From: Centipeda periodontii DSM 2778
Lineage (GTDB): Bacteria > Bacillota > Negativicutes > Selenomonadales > Selenomonadaceae
NCBI RefSeq assembly: GCF_000213975.1
Contig: NZ_GL892076.1
Coordinates: 1,639,784-1,703,783, forward strand
Direction: 5' to 3'
Length of the DNA stretch: 64,000 nt
Of this stretch, positions 1 through 10,046 are shown one piece after another. Every line of letters starts with the position of its first letter. Positions within the stretch are counted from its first letter, which is position 1. A program made the translations under genes and the position numbers. The notes below the pieces were generated by a model. The model saw only the letters and a program-made list of their open reading frames with translations. It did not search any database and was not told the origin of the DNA.

Positions 1-992
1 TCTCAAGTTATAGCTACGCCGCTCTGGAATGGTATCGCAGTGGTTGGTTCTCCACAGGAAATGGTATCGAGACAAATGCCTCTGCCGCACTCGGCAATAA
101 ACATCAGCTGAGTTTTGGCGCAAAATATATCAAGCTCGATTGGCATACAGATGAGAACAACACAAATTTGAGTGATAAGGGAACGGATAAGCGCACAGGA
201 TTCTATATCGAGGATGCATGGAGTTTCAATGCAAAGACTCGAATGACGATCGGTGTGCGTCACGAATCACTGTCACAGGATGCAAACAACATAAAGAGTA
301 CGGACCACGCCATCGATCCCGTTCTCAATATCACACATGATTTGACGAAGTCGGATACGCTACGTTTCTCTGTCGGTCGTACACATGTTTTTGTTCAGGC
401 AAAATCCGCAGCGACAAATATTCGTGCGAATGTGCCTGTGCCGAAGCCGGAACGTGACCGTAATTTTGAGTTTGGTTGGAAGCACCGTTTCAGTCCAAAA
501 TCAGAACTTGATCTCGCTGTATTCTACACAGATGTTACGGATCGTATTGTTCGTCTCGTACGCGGCGGTCCGTATTACAACGTCGATCAGACAAAAATTC
601 GCGGCGTAGAGTTCGGCTATCAGCACAAATTTACACAGAACTTCTCCAGCTTTGCCAATTATACGTGGATGAGTGCAGAGGACAAGGCAAACGGAAAAAC
701 AACAGGTGCTACAGGGATTCCCCATCAAATATTTAACCTCGGTCTGACCTATCGTGAAGGAAAATGGCGTTCGACGCTTCTTGGACGCGCGGTAAGCGGT
801 TGGACGAATGGCAGTTCTTATCCGAACAGTACCGGATATTTTACAGCGGATCTCGACCTGCGCTATGAACCGCAGACGGATCTTGGCGTTTTCCTGCGCG
901 TCAATAATATCTTTAACAGGGATTATCAGGACAAGCTCTATCATCCGGCAGAGGGAACAAACTTCCTGCTAGGTGTGGATATGTCATTCTGA
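1..992 (+). CDS. TonB-dependent outer-membrane receptor, C-terminal part (cut by window edge)
   Basis: The reading frame is open from the window edge (first full codon at base 3) to a stop at 990-992, about 329 residues, so the N-terminal plug and signal peptide lie outside. What is visible is the strand-rich second half of a TonB-dependent receptor barrel: repeated aromatic-rich beta segments, a PEXXXNFEFGW-like stretch (PERDRNFEFGWKHRF), NYTWMSAEDK, and the ending NIFNRDYQDKLYHPAEGTNF followed by a terminal VDMSF. The final Phe is the usual barrel-assembly signal. Such receptors import siderophores, heme or cobalamin across the outer membrane using TonB energy. Substrate cannot be read from this part. 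The downstream metal-linked DUF364 gene and ABC ATPase remnant fit an iron or metal uptake locus (inference). Confidence 0.88.
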   Translation, partial: SSYSYAALEWYRSGWFSTGNGIETNASAALGNKHQLSFGAKYIKLDWHTDENNTNLSDKGTDKRTGFYIEDAWSFNAKTRMTIGVRHESLSQDANNIKSTDHAIDPVLNITHDLTKSDTLRFSVGRTHVFVQAKSAATNIRANVPVPKPERDRNFEFGWKHRFSPKSELDLAVFYTDVTDRIVRLVRGGPYYNVDQTKIRGVEFGYQHKFTQNFSSFANYTWMSAEDKANGKTTGATGIPHQIFNLGLTYREGKWRSTLLGRAVSGWTNGSSYPNSTGYFTADLDLRYEPQTDLGVFLRVNNIFNRDYQDKLYHPAEGTNFLLGVDMSF

Positions 993-1014
993 CGCACGCC
1001 GAAATACAAGACAC

Positions 1015-1051
1015 AGAGTTGCCGTACGTTCCGAGAATGTACGGCAACTCT
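1015..1051. terminator. Hairpin between convergent genes
   Basis: A perfect 13-bp inverted repeat (1015-1027 with 1039-1051, loop of 11) lies between the stop of the TonB receptor and the stop of the minus-strand DUF364 gene. It lacks a strong T-run on either side, so it is a terminator-like hairpin serving both convergent genes rather than a classic intrinsic terminator. Confidence 0.6.
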
Positions 1052-1058
1052 GCTGTAA

Positions 1059-1844
1059 CTATGCGAAATTCTTCTGCGGAAGGACATCCGCCATCTTGCC
1101 GCAGCTCGCAATGTCCGTTCCATATCCATAGTGGACGAGATCGGCAGCAAGGGCGGCATCGGTCACGGTGAATCCCGAAAGTCCGTCTGCCCCGTAGTCA
1201 AAAAGGCATGGATGCATCGGCACAGAGGGACCAACAAGGACGGTCACAGCATTCCTTGAGAGTTCCAAGAGGCGCGGCATGGTCTTGTTGGCAAAGGTCG
1301 CCCCCGTCATAAAGACAAAATCCTGTTGCGGCAGGAGGAACTCAGCCGCCTCGGCTGGATAGTCCCCCCACTCCGGCTGCATCTCAAGGATGGATAGGTC
1401 GCAGATCGGTTCCCACTTCTTTTGGAAGTTCGGAAAATGCCCAACGACAGCAACCTTCTTTCCGCGAATCTGCTCCGTATACATGGCGAATGCTTCCAGT
1501 TTCTTGCGCTCATCCAGTGTCTCAGCGGATGCATCCTCACCGTGAAACCCCTGCATCACCTGTACTTTTGACGGCTGATTGTAGTAGGCGTTGATAGCGG
1601 CCGTGGCGATGGATGCCTCCTGCCCCTGCCACGAGCGCACATACTCCCCCGCCTCACGAAGGGAGCAGCCGAGAAAGCTCTCCTTGCGCAGACGCGGGCG
1701 GCTGTAAGCTGGGATCGTCATGCAGACGCCAACGAGATCACCGGCACGGACATACGTCCACGGGCAGCTGACGACATAGCCATCGATGCAAATATCCTGC
1801 GGCAACCCTGCGATGATCTCATCGTAAAGATTCCAGTAGTTCAC
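1059..1844 (-). CDS. DUF364/DUF4213 Rossmann-like protein (putative heavy-metal chelation)
   Basis: A 261-residue protein starting at a GTG with an AGGAGGT ribosome site 8 bases upstream. The N-terminal third contains the DUF4213 enolase-like part (SRPRLRKESFLGCSLREAGEY) and the second half a Rossmann-like DUF364 domain with a GKKVAVVGHFPN strand-turn, FMTGATFANKTMPRLLELS and a VLVGPSVPMHPCLFDYG stretch. The family is annotated as putative heavy-metal chelation and is commonly encoded next to metal or siderophore ABC transporters; its reaction is not known to me. Here it lies between a TonB receptor and a beheaded FecE-like ATPase, which matches that association. No membrane segment or signal peptide is visible, so it should be cytoplasmic. 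Confidence 0.75.
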   Translation of the reverse strand: MNYWNLYDEIIAGLPQDICIDGYVVSCPWTYVRAGDLVGVCMTIPAYSRPRLRKESFLGCSLREAGEYVRSWQGQEASIATAAINAYYNQPSKVQVMQGFHGEDASAETLDERKKLEAFAMYTEQIRGKKVAVVGHFPNFQKKWEPICDLSILEMQPEWGDYPAEAAEFLLPQQDFVFMTGATFANKTMPRLLELSRNAVTVLVGPSVPMHPCLFDYGADGLSGFTVTDAALAADLVHYGYGTDIASCGKMADVLPQKNFA

Positions 1845-1875
1845 TAAAATACCTCCTCACAGATCTGTTGATTCT

Positions 1876-1904
1876 AGGATAACACAGCAATTCAGAGGAT
1901 TCAA
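1876..1904 (-). promoter_or_regulatory. Candidate promoter of the DUF364 gene
   Basis: On the minus strand TTGAAT (1899-1904) and TATCCT (1876-1881) are separated by 17 bp and stand about 30 bases upstream of the GTG start. It occupies the place where the intact N-terminal codons of the facing ABC ATPase gene would be expected. Confidence 0.45.
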
Positions 1905-1921
1905 TCGAGAAAGGAAAATGC

Positions 1922-2668
1922 TATGGAAGCGTTCCCATCTTCCAAAACATTTCCTTTGCCGTCAATCGCGGGGAAACGCTCTGTCTGCTCGGACCGAACG
2001 GCGTCGGCAAGACAACGCTCTTCAAGACGATTCTAGGGCTGCTGTCCCCGCTTGCGGGTGATATATTTCTATCCGGTGAGAATATGTCCGCATGGACCGT
2101 GCAGGAGCGGGCGCGTCGCATCGCCTACGTCCCGCAGGTGCATACGCCCCCCTTCCCCTTCACCGTGCATGATGTCGTTGTGATGGGACGAGCTGCCCAC
2201 ATCGGCAGTCTTGGCGTTCCCGGGAAAAAAGATCAACGGATTGCGGACGATGCGATCGAAATGCTTGACATCGCGCATCTTTCGCAAAAGATCTATACGA
2301 AGATCAGCGGCGGAGAACGGCAGCTTGTCCTCCTGGCGCGTGCCATCGCACAGCAGCCGCAGCTCCTGTGCATGGATGAGCCTACAGCAAGCCTCGATTT
2401 CGGCAATCAGGTGCTCGTGATGAATCGTATCCGCACGCTCAGTGCGGCGGGAATCACGGTGATCATGACGACGCACGCCCCCAGTCATGCCTTTTACTGT
2501 GCAGATCAGACCGCAGTCATGGGACGGGACGGCGTGTTTTTCGTCGGTCAGACAAATGATGTGATTACAGAGCAGCGACTGAAAAAACTGTACGGGGTTA
2601 CGGCAAAGATTGTCGGATATGATAATGTTCCCGAAAGCCGCACATGCGTTCCCCTTCCTCCACAGTAA
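1922..2668 (+). pseudogene. FecE-type ABC transporter ATPase lacking its start region
   Basis: This frame encodes an ABC ATPase of the iron-siderophore/cobalamin (FecE/BtuD) type: Walker A GPNGVGKTT, Q-loop (YVPQVHTPP), signature KISGGERQLVLLARA, Walker B LLCMDEPTASLD and the H-loop MTTHAPSHA. The frame is open from 1883 but holds no ATG, GTG or TTG before the internal ATG at 2084, which lies after Walker A. An ATG at 1918 is in the wrong frame (plus one). Similarity begins at YGSVPIFQNISF, so about 8-12 N-terminal residues with the first beta strand are missing and the preceding DNA looks unrelated. The partner permease and binding protein are absent. I read it as a 5'-truncated remnant; a protein from 2084 would lack the P-loop and could not bind ATP. 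Confidence 0.75.
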
Positions 2669-2670
2669 AA

Positions 2671-2708
2671 ACAAAGCAGTGACATATTGTGCGTCACTGC
2701 TCTGTTTT
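2671..2708. terminator. Bidirectional intrinsic terminator between ABC ATPase remnant and addA
   Basis: Stem AGCAGTGAC/GTCACTGCT (2675-2683 with 2693-2701) has an A-run on its left and a T-run on its right, so it can terminate transcription from both sides. It closes the long DNA-repair operon after addA. Confidence 0.8.
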
Positions 2709-5700
2709 TAGGTGTCCCACATCTTCACTTCCATACCCGTATCGAGCAGGAAGAGGTAGCGTTCTTTGACCGGCTTTCCAAGGATGGTCTCTACGGCATC
2801 GCAGTAAAGATCGATCTGGAACTGATAGCGTGCCCGTGCTTCAGCACCGGAGATTTTGCGGTCGGTCTTGTAATCGAGCAGGACATAGTTGCCGTTTTCC
2901 TCCTCAAAGAGGACGTCGATGATGCCCTGCAAAAAGATCTGATCGTTCTCATCCGTCGCTTCCGGGTAGTATTTACGTGCGGGCAGGAGCCGCCCAAATG
3001 AAAGCTCGCGATAAACCGCCTTTGCATGACGCATGCGCTGCCCCAGTTTGGAGCCGACGAACTTCCAGATCTTTCCCGTTTCAATGCCTCTGCGTTCTGC
3101 TTCGGTGAGAATGCCCTTTTCCATGAGTGCGTCCGCCTGTCGCGTGATGGCAGCGATGTTCGCGCTGTCCTTCAGATCAAGCTGCTGCATGACGGTATGC
3201 ATTGCCGTACCGCGCTCCATCGGACTCAGATATTCGCGCTCCGCAGAGCGGAGGAAGCGCGGTATCTCCCATTCTTGCTCCGTATTTGCCGTATCGCCGA
3301 GTACGGGCGGAAACGGAACGAGATGTTCTTCCTCGGCTGCCTGCTGACGCTTCAGCTCCGTAACACTGGTCTTGGCATGGATCTGTGCCGTTCCGCGCAG
3401 ATCGTATGTCCACCCCAAAACCGCGGCAACACGTTCTGCCTCCCCACCTTCGGGCAGCGGCTCATCGGCACGAACAGCGGCGAGAACGGAATTCTCGCTT
3501 TCCTGCTCCTCTCTTTGCGGAACGTGCACGCTTTCATCCAATATACGCACAGAAAAGCGTGCCTTTTCGTTGGTTGGTGGACGGTGCATGATGTCATCAG
3601 CATCATCGAACAATACGGCTCCGTCGGGATGCCGCATAAGGGCGAGCGCAATCCAGTCGAGATAGCATTTTGCATTGAGGATTGCGCTCGTTGGAAATGC
3701 TGTATCCGCAGTCTGTGTGTATTTCAGACAGACCTCGCGCAGCTGCTCCAATGCGTCTTTTCCTGTGCGTGTAATGTTGAGCGTTCCCGTCAGGATGAGC
3801 TTCTCCTGTGCGCGTGTCATAGCGACGTAGAGGATGCGCATCTCCTCCGCCATCGTCTCACGAGCGATGACCGCCTTGACCTTTCGACGTGCCATAGTGT
3901 CATATTTTTGCCGTCCCGCGATTGTATTTTCATAGACACGCAGTCCGATCCCTTCGTGTGCATGGTAGAGAAGGTCGCCCTTCGTATCCTGCATATTAAA
4001 TGCACCCGCAATATTGGCGAGAAAGACGACGGGAAATTCGAGGCCCTTGCTCCGATGAATCGTCATGACCCGCACAACATCCTCGCTCTCACCCAGCGTT
4101 CGTGCGACCGAGAGATCTGTGCTCCGTCGTTTCAGCGCGTCGATGTAGCGCAGGAACCGAAAGAGCCCACGTTCGTTTGTCCGCTCGAAATCGGCGGCGC
4201 GATCGATGAGCATGCGCAGATTTGCCTGACGCAGGATGCCGCCCGGGAGTGCTCCGACATAATCGTAGTATCCGGTTTCTCGGTAGAGCGTACGAAGCAG
4301 CTCAGGAACGCTATGGACAAGCGCATAGCTGCGCCAGTGCCGGATTCGTTCCAATGCGTTTTCAGCTCTTTTAACAAGCTCTTCCGCAAGGTCATCTCCT
4401 GTCGCACCGGTCAGCATATCATAGATACTGCCATGCGGCGTATGAATGCGGAGTTCCGCCATTTCCTCCATCGTAAGACCGATCATCGGAGATACGAGCA
4501 AGGCCGCAAGCGCGGTGTCCTGCCGGGCATTGTCGAGAACGGCAAGCAGGGATAATACCATGCGGATTTCGCTCGCCTCGAAGTAGCCTGCGGTGTCATC
4601 CGCATAGGCGGGAATATTCTTTGCGCGCAGAGCGTCGAGCAAAATGCCCGCACGTTCTTTTGCCCCGCGCAGGAGGATTACGATGTCCTTATTTTTGAGT
4701 TTTTTTCCGTTTTGAAGGACATAGCCTTCCTTTTTGAGTTCATCAATACGGCGCGCAATAAAATGAGCCTCTACCTCAAACGCTTTGCGTTCTTCCTCGC
4801 TCGGCTCCTCTTCCGTGGTGGAGTAGTCGGCGCGGAGAAGGTTGATCTCCAGCGGTTCTGCCAATGTTTTCCCCTCTGAGGGCTCCTCAAATACACGCCC
4901 GGGATTGAGGCGCGCGTTTGTGTCATAGTCAATCTCAACGGCCTCTTTGCTCATGATCTGCGAGAAGATCTCGTTGATCGGCTCGAGCACTTCGGCTCGG
5001 CTGCGGAAGTTCTCGGACATGGTCACGAGTACACCCTCGCCGTTACCGCTGCGATATGCCTGATAGGTGCTCTGAAAAAGGGATGGATCGGCAAGACGGA
5101 AACGATAGATGCTCTGCTTTACATCACCGACGATGAAGCGATTGTGCTCGCGTGCAATCTGGCGCAGGATCCCCTCCTGTAGCCCGTTTGTATCCTGATA
5201 CTCGTCCACCATGATTGTCTCATAGTGCCGGCGCAGTTCGTCAGCAATCTCTGTCGGGGCGGCAATGATCGGGTTCTCCTGCAGCCGCTCGGGCGTTTTA
5301 CACAAAAGCGCAAGCGCTGTGTGTTCGAGGTCACTGAAATCAAGTATGCCGCGTGTTAATTTCTCATGTTGAAACGCCTCGTGAAATGCAATGGTAAGGC
5401 GTGTGTATTGGCGAATTGCAGCATTTGCCCGATTCTCCGCCGCACATAATTCCTCTGCTGTTGCGGGGAGCTGTGCAAGGCAGGCATCCCATCCGTCATG
5501 AATCTTCCCGGTCAGCTTCTTGAGGCGTGCACCGATTTCGGGATCATAATCCTCGACTGCCTTGCGGGGAATATTTTTTTTTGCTTTTCTTGCAGCCGCC
5601 GCTTTCGTACGAAATTGTTCCCATGCACTGTCTTTTTTGGCATTCAGAAATTCATTGAGTTCCTCTTTCAGTGCCTCATAGAGCTCCTTGTTGTGTGTGA

Positions 5701-6505
5701 GTGCCACAATGCATTTTGCAGCTGCTGTACGCAGAGCCTCCTCTCCATCGGACAGAAATGCAATCGCCTCCTCGTAGTCTGCACATAGTTGTCCAAGATT
5801 TTCACGCAATTCTTCCGCGAGCACGTGAAATCCGCTGCGGTCCCAATACGGCGTATCATCACGCTGCTTTCCCTGTGCGGCAAGCCATGTTACAGGCGAG
5901 GGCTGACTGAGGGAAAAGGCATGAAGGGCAAGAACTTCACTTTGCAGCTTATCATCATCCCCTTTGATACCCCCATAGGCATCAGAAAAGGTGAGAAAAT
6001 GATCCGGATCGCCATTCTCCGCGTTTTTGTATTCCTGTTCAAGCAGTTGTTCACACACGTCATGTTTCAGCAGTCGGATCTCCTGCTCACTTGCGATGCG
6101 AAAGTTCGGAGGGATATCCGTTGCGTCGATATGCGCCTGAATCAGGCGCTGACAGAAGGCGTGAAATGTCGAGATGTCCGCCCCCGTGAGCAGAACCCGC
6201 TGGCGTTCAAGTGCTCCGATTTGCTTGTGAATGTCGGTATCATCGCCGCCTTGTACGGTGATATGGCGGATTTCTTCGTTGAGTGCGGTCTCAATGCGTT
6301 CGCGCATTTCTGACGCCGCCGCTTTGGTAAAGGTGAGTACAAGGGCGCGGTCGAGGGAGAGTTCTCCCCTGCGTACCTGCGAGATGATACGCTCCACGAG
6401 AACACGGGTCTTACCGGAGCCTGCCGCTGCTGCAACGAGGATATTCTGTCCACGTGTCTCAATCGCTTTTTCCTGATCTTCGGTAAACTGCATCTTATGC
6501 GTCAT
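2708..6505 (-). CDS. addA: ATP-dependent helicase/nuclease subunit A
   Basis: 1265 residues, the usual AddA length. AddA is the UvrD-like 3'-5' helicase plus nuclease subunit of AddAB, which resects double-strand breaks and loads RecA. Visible: Q-motif and Walker A AAAAGSGKT (residues 25-33), motif II DEYQDTNGLQEG near 433, motif III/IV QSIYRFRLADPS, motif VI VAMTRAQEKL, and the C-terminal RecB-type nuclease motif LLDYKTDR near residue 1209 preceded by GTAMHTVMQQLDL. Start chosen at 6505, with GGAGGTG 9 bases upstream; it overlaps the addB stop by 11 bases, implying translational coupling. It is the last gene of the repair operon, followed by a strong terminator. Confidence 0.96.
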   Translation of the reverse strand: MTHKMQFTEDQEKAIETRGQNILVAAAAGSGKTRVLVERIISQVRRGELSLDRALVLTFTKAAASEMRERIETALNEEIRHITVQGGDDTDIHKQIGALERQRVLLTGADISTFHAFCQRLIQAHIDATDIPPNFRIASEQEIRLLKHDVCEQLLEQEYKNAENGDPDHFLTFSDAYGGIKGDDDKLQSEVLALHAFSLSQPSPVTWLAAQGKQRDDTPYWDRSGFHVLAEELRENLGQLCADYEEAIAFLSDGEEALRTAAAKCIVALTHNKELYEALKEELNEFLNAKKDSAWEQFRTKAAAARKAKKNIPRKAVEDYDPEIGARLKKLTGKIHDGWDACLAQLPATAEELCAAENRANAAIRQYTRLTIAFHEAFQHEKLTRGILDFSDLEHTALALLCKTPERLQENPIIAAPTEIADELRRHYETIMVDEYQDTNGLQEGILRQIAREHNRFIVGDVKQSIYRFRLADPSLFQSTYQAYRSGNGEGVLVTMSENFRSRAEVLEPINEIFSQIMSKEAVEIDYDTNARLNPGRVFEEPSEGKTLAEPLEINLLRADYSTTEEEPSEEERKAFEVEAHFIARRIDELKKEGYVLQNGKKLKNKDIVILLRGAKERAGILLDALRAKNIPAYADDTAGYFEASEIRMVLSLLAVLDNARQDTALAALLVSPMIGLTMEEMAELRIHTPHGSIYDMLTGATGDDLAEELVKRAENALERIRHWRSYALVHSVPELLRTLYRETGYYDYVGALPGGILRQANLRMLIDRAADFERTNERGLFRFLRYIDALKRRSTDLSVARTLGESEDVVRVMTIHRSKGLEFPVVFLANIAGAFNMQDTKGDLLYHAHEGIGLRVYENTIAGRQKYDTMARRKVKAVIARETMAEEMRILYVAMTRAQEKLILTGTLNITRTGKDALEQLREVCLKYTQTADTAFPTSAILNAKCYLDWIALALMRHPDGAVLFDDADDIMHRPPTNEKARFSVRILDESVHVPQREEQESENSVLAAVRADEPLPEGGEAERVAAVLGWTYDLRGTAQIHAKTSVTELKRQQAAEEEHLVPFPPVLGDTANTEQEWEIPRFLRSAEREYLSPMERGTAMHTVMQQLDLKDSANIAAITRQADALMEKGILTEAERRGIETGKIWKFVGSKLGQRMRHAKAVYRELSFGRLLPARKYYPEATDENDQIFLQGIIDVLFEEENGNYVLLDYKTDRKISGAEARARYQFQIDLYCDAVETILGKPVKERYLFLLDTGMEVKMWDT

Positions 6506-9500
6506 CGCTCTTCACCTCCCCACGTACTATGCGTGCAATTTCCCCCATCGCCGCCTGTGCATTATCCGCAATATCATGGTAGCTGTACCCGAGATCCGGA
6601 TCAAAGGAGCAAATAGCGCGATAGGAACAGAAGGTGCACGCGTTGCGCTCACGAAAACGATATGGAGCAACCTTTATATTTCCACGCAGAATTTCCTCGG
6701 CAGTCTCACGTATGAGCTGCGGAAGATACGCGAGCAGCTGTTCAAACTCTTCTCGTGAATGAATGTACTTTGCCGAATTTTTGGAGATGCTGCCGTCCTT
6801 ATTCAATGAAATACAAAGATGATCTGCCAATTTATCAATCTTCGTCATGATCTCCGCATCGTCAAGCAGCATTCCGGTCAGCAGCATTCCATTTGCTACT
6901 TTCTTTTGCAGCTCCGCATCATCAAGACGAACCTTAGTGTCGACGACTGGATTTACCACGGGGGCATAGAGCATTCCTGCGGGAAAGCTGTCTGTAGGAT
7001 CGAGAAAGCTGCGTATTACAAAGAGGTAGAGCAGCAGCTGCATCTTCAGCCCGTGCCTGATCTCCGGCAGGAGCAGAGATGTCGCCCCCGTCTTATAGTC
7101 GATTACGAGATAGTAGTCACACTCTTTCGTTGCGTCAAATCGGTCGATCTGCCCGCGCAGAGAGAGTGTCATCCCATTTTTGAGTTGAAATTCCATCAAC
7201 GAAATGTGATCGCCGTGTCGTCCGAAACTGATCTCGAAGCCGTGCGGGTGAAAAGACGACGCCTCTGCCCATGAGGTGAGATGACGAATGACCTGCTGTG
7301 CCGTACGTCGGATCCGTTCGATACGGTGGCGGTAACTGGCACGGCTATCGAGGACGGAACTCCGTATTTTCGGCACGAGAGCTTTCAGCAGTTCGTCGAT
7401 CTTTTCCCTGCCCTCGACCTCTGCGGCACACCAATCGTTCTTATGCTTCGTGCTTACCCACGCGCCGTATTCATGCAGGATCTCGTGCAGGAGCGTACCG
7501 AAGTCGCTGCTTTGAAACTCGTAGACATCACGTTCTCTTAGGCCGAGTCCATACATTGCAAAGTGACGGAATGGGCATTGACGAAAAGTTTCGAGTCGTG
7601 TTGTACTGCCGCTGATACGTCCGCTGCGGGCAAACAATTTCGCGGCAATCCCTGCAGAAAGCCTCTCCTCATGCGGAGAGGCAAAGAGTCCGTGCACCAT
7701 CAGGCGCAGCAGCGGATGCATCGCCGCATTGCTGCGCATCCAGTTGTAGACATCGTTCCACAGGAGCTGCATCTTCCCCTGCTCCCGCTGTTCCAGCAGT
7801 GCACCCGCGAGAGAAGAAAGAACCGGATGCGGAGCAGACAGGACGAGATCGTCCGTGCGTTCAACCATGGCAAGCGGAATCGAAAGGAGGCTCGGACAGA
7901 GCATGCGGAGTCGTGCCACGAGGGGCGATGGTGCGAGCGCCGTGCCGTCAACGGAGGAGAGCGCATAGGATACCCAGAGATATTCGCGCGCCTCGGTGAA
8001 ACCGCGGTAGAGTTGATAGCGTTCCAAAAAGCTCTGCTCATGGCTGCCGCCGTAGATTGTATGCCCTGTATGCGCAAGCGATTCACGGATGGCAAGGCGT
8101 TCTGCATCCGAAAGAACGCCTTGCGGCGCTCCTGCACGCGGCATTGTCCCCGCATTCGCGCCGACGATATAAGCGGCGCGGATTCCCGCGAGACTGTTCT
8201 GATCGAAGGAGGCAATCGTGACATGATCCAGTCCGGGCGGGATAAGCGCAATTTCGAGAGCATCCAGTCCATCTCCGAGCAGCTCCTCAAAGTCACGGGC
8301 AGAGATATCCTTGTCTCCGCTGACCTCAACCAGCTGCTCGAGCAACGTCATACAGGAAACCCAGATCTGTCTGTGTGCAGCCGCGTCCGCAAGCCTCCCA
8401 TCTGCATCGGCTGCCGTCCTCCATACCTCGAGTGTCTGTGGTACTTCGAGTGTCGTAAGGAAGTCATAGAGTGCACGCGTGCGCTCATATGCCGTGCTCT
8501 CCGTGCGGCGAAGGATCTCCGTCAGGATGGAGAGCGGCGTAGCAATGCGTCTACGTATCACATCGAGCGCAATCTCTTCGGCGATCCGAGGCGCGTTCTG
8601 TGCGCTGTCCTGCTCCTCTTTCGGAATGGAGCGGCGCACAAAGTTCCATTCATCCGTTGCCGTCCACTGACGCTCTGAACGAATCCCGAATGCCAGACAG
8701 TAATTCTCAAGTCGATCGATGATCTCCTGCCAGTCTGCACACGGCAAGGAAGTCTCGTCCGCTTCATCGGATTGCTCCGTCCACACGGGAAAAAATCCCG
8801 TACGCAGGGCGCGAAATACGGTATCATAGCCCCATCCTCTCCATGCCGCCTGTGCTGCGGCACGCAGGAGTTCGGCAAGCGGATGATGACTGCTTGGTCG
8901 TTTTGCATCCAGATAGCATGGTATCCCACAGTCCGCAAATGCCGGCATCAAGAGCCCCTCATAGGTGTCGATATCGCGCACGAGTACCGCAATATCGCGA
9001 TAGCGATACCCATGTTCCCGCACAAGCCGCAGGATATCGGCTGCCGTCGCCTCTGCCTCAAGGCACGGATTCGCCGCTTCTGCAAGCCGCAAAGCTCCAT
9101 CCTCTATGTGGGCGAGATGCGCATGTCCAACCAGCTGCGCCTCAACTGCGATAAGCGATGGCTTTCGTGTGCGCTGCTGCCCGTGCATAAGACGGATGTC
9201 GGGGGCGGAAGCAGGATCTATTTCCACGAGTAGATGTGTCAGTGCCTGCATGGTCTGATAGGAGCGCGCAAAGAGCCCCGTATTCAGTGTGTTTTCCGGG
9301 AGATTGACACGTACGTGATCGCCCTCTTGGCGTCCATCCATCGTAAGAGTCACATGAATGGTGTCCGCTGTTTGGAAGAGTTCGCGAAAAACCTCCATTT
9401 CCTGCGGATTGAAAAAATCGAATCCGTCGACCCAAATCTCGGCTCCGTGCAGAAAGGGAGCGTCTTTCAGCTGCTTTGCAAGACGATCCATGCGATCGGT

Positions 9501-10046
9501 CTGATCGGTCAGGCGTCCCTCCATGCGCACGGAGAGTTCGTCCATGATAAGCGCAAGTTCCGTGAGTTTTTGAGAGAGTCGCTCCTGCGTATGCGCGCTT
9601 TCCTGCGCTGTATCCCGCAAAAGCGCGGGACTCAGGCGATAGCGTTTGAGTTCTGCAATGGCACGTGCGAGGGTTTCGGTAAAGCCCCGCTTGCCGACGG
9701 AACGTGCGAAGACGGAGAACTGATCCCTATGACTCAGCAGGATATCCTTGAGCAGGATACGTCTGCCGATTTCACTGATTCGCGGCAGATGCGCCCCCCC
9801 TGTTTCGAGGAGTACCTGACGTGCGAGACGTCGAAAGCCGAACACATAGGTCTGCAGAAAGCCCGCACTGTGCGTTAGAGCCTCTGCAAGCGCACGCTCC
9901 GCCGCATAGGTCATATGCTCCGGAACGAGAAGGATGCGCTGTCTTCCGAGCGGCTCGCGTACCAGAACCTCTGTCATCGCCGCCAGAGAAGCATGCGTCT
10001 TGCCCGTGCCTGCGCGTCCAATGATAAACTCGAGTCTTGCCGTCAT
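6495..10046 (-). CDS. addB: Helicase-exonuclease AddAB subunit B
   Basis: 1183 residues. AddB pairs with AddA; it carries a degenerate helicase fold and a second nuclease with an iron-sulfur cluster that degrades the 5' strand. Visible: N-terminal P-loop GRAGTGKT (residues 10-17), nuclease motif VIDYKTGA near 984, and the cluster cysteines, one in FRQCPFRHF near 821 and three in CTFCSYRAIC near 1135-1144, the CX2CX5C arrangement typical of AddB. The start ATG overlaps the stop of sbcC by 4 bases, and its own end overlaps addA. All catalytic features appear intact. Confidence 0.95.
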   Translation of the reverse strand: MTARLEFIIGRAGTGKTHASLAAMTEVLVREPLGRQRILLVPEHMTYAAERALAEALTHSAGFLQTYVFGFRRLARQVLLETGGAHLPRISEIGRRILLKDILLSHRDQFSVFARSVGKRGFTETLARAIAELKRYRLSPALLRDTAQESAHTQERLSQKLTELALIMDELSVRMEGRLTDQTDRMDRLAKQLKDAPFLHGAEIWVDGFDFFNPQEMEVFRELFQTADTIHVTLTMDGRQEGDHVRVNLPENTLNTGLFARSYQTMQALTHLLVEIDPASAPDIRLMHGQQRTRKPSLIAVEAQLVGHAHLAHIEDGALRLAEAANPCLEAEATAADILRLVREHGYRYRDIAVLVRDIDTYEGLLMPAFADCGIPCYLDAKRPSSHHPLAELLRAAAQAAWRGWGYDTVFRALRTGFFPVWTEQSDEADETSLPCADWQEIIDRLENYCLAFGIRSERQWTATDEWNFVRRSIPKEEQDSAQNAPRIAEEIALDVIRRRIATPLSILTEILRRTESTAYERTRALYDFLTTLEVPQTLEVWRTAADADGRLADAAAHRQIWVSCMTLLEQLVEVSGDKDISARDFEELLGDGLDALEIALIPPGLDHVTIASFDQNSLAGIRAAYIVGANAGTMPRAGAPQGVLSDAERLAIRESLAHTGHTIYGGSHEQSFLERYQLYRGFTEAREYLWVSYALSSVDGTALAPSPLVARLRMLCPSLLSIPLAMVERTDDLVLSAPHPVLSSLAGALLEQREQGKMQLLWNDVYNWMRSNAAMHPLLRLMVHGLFASPHEERLSAGIAAKLFARSGRISGSTTRLETFRQCPFRHFAMYGLGLRERDVYEFQSSDFGTLLHEILHEYGAWVSTKHKNDWCAAEVEGREKIDELLKALVPKIRSSVLDSRASYRHRIERIRRTAQQVIRHLTSWAEASSFHPHGFEISFGRHGDHISLMEFQLKNGMTLSLRGQIDRFDATKECDYYLVIDYKTGATSLLLPEIRHGLKMQLLLYLFVIRSFLDPTDSFPAGMLYAPVVNPVVDTKVRLDDAELQKKVANGMLLTGMLLDDAEIMTKIDKLADHLCISLNKDGSISKNSAKYIHSREEFEQLLAYLPQLIRETAEEILRGNIKVAPYRFRERNACTFCSYRAICSFDPDLGYSYHDIADNAQAAMGEIARIVRGEVKSDDA

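Noticed and set aside
3026..4555. 509-codon open frame opposite addA
   Set aside because: Antisense shadow caused by the GC content of addA; no domain, no ribosome site, and addA is intact.
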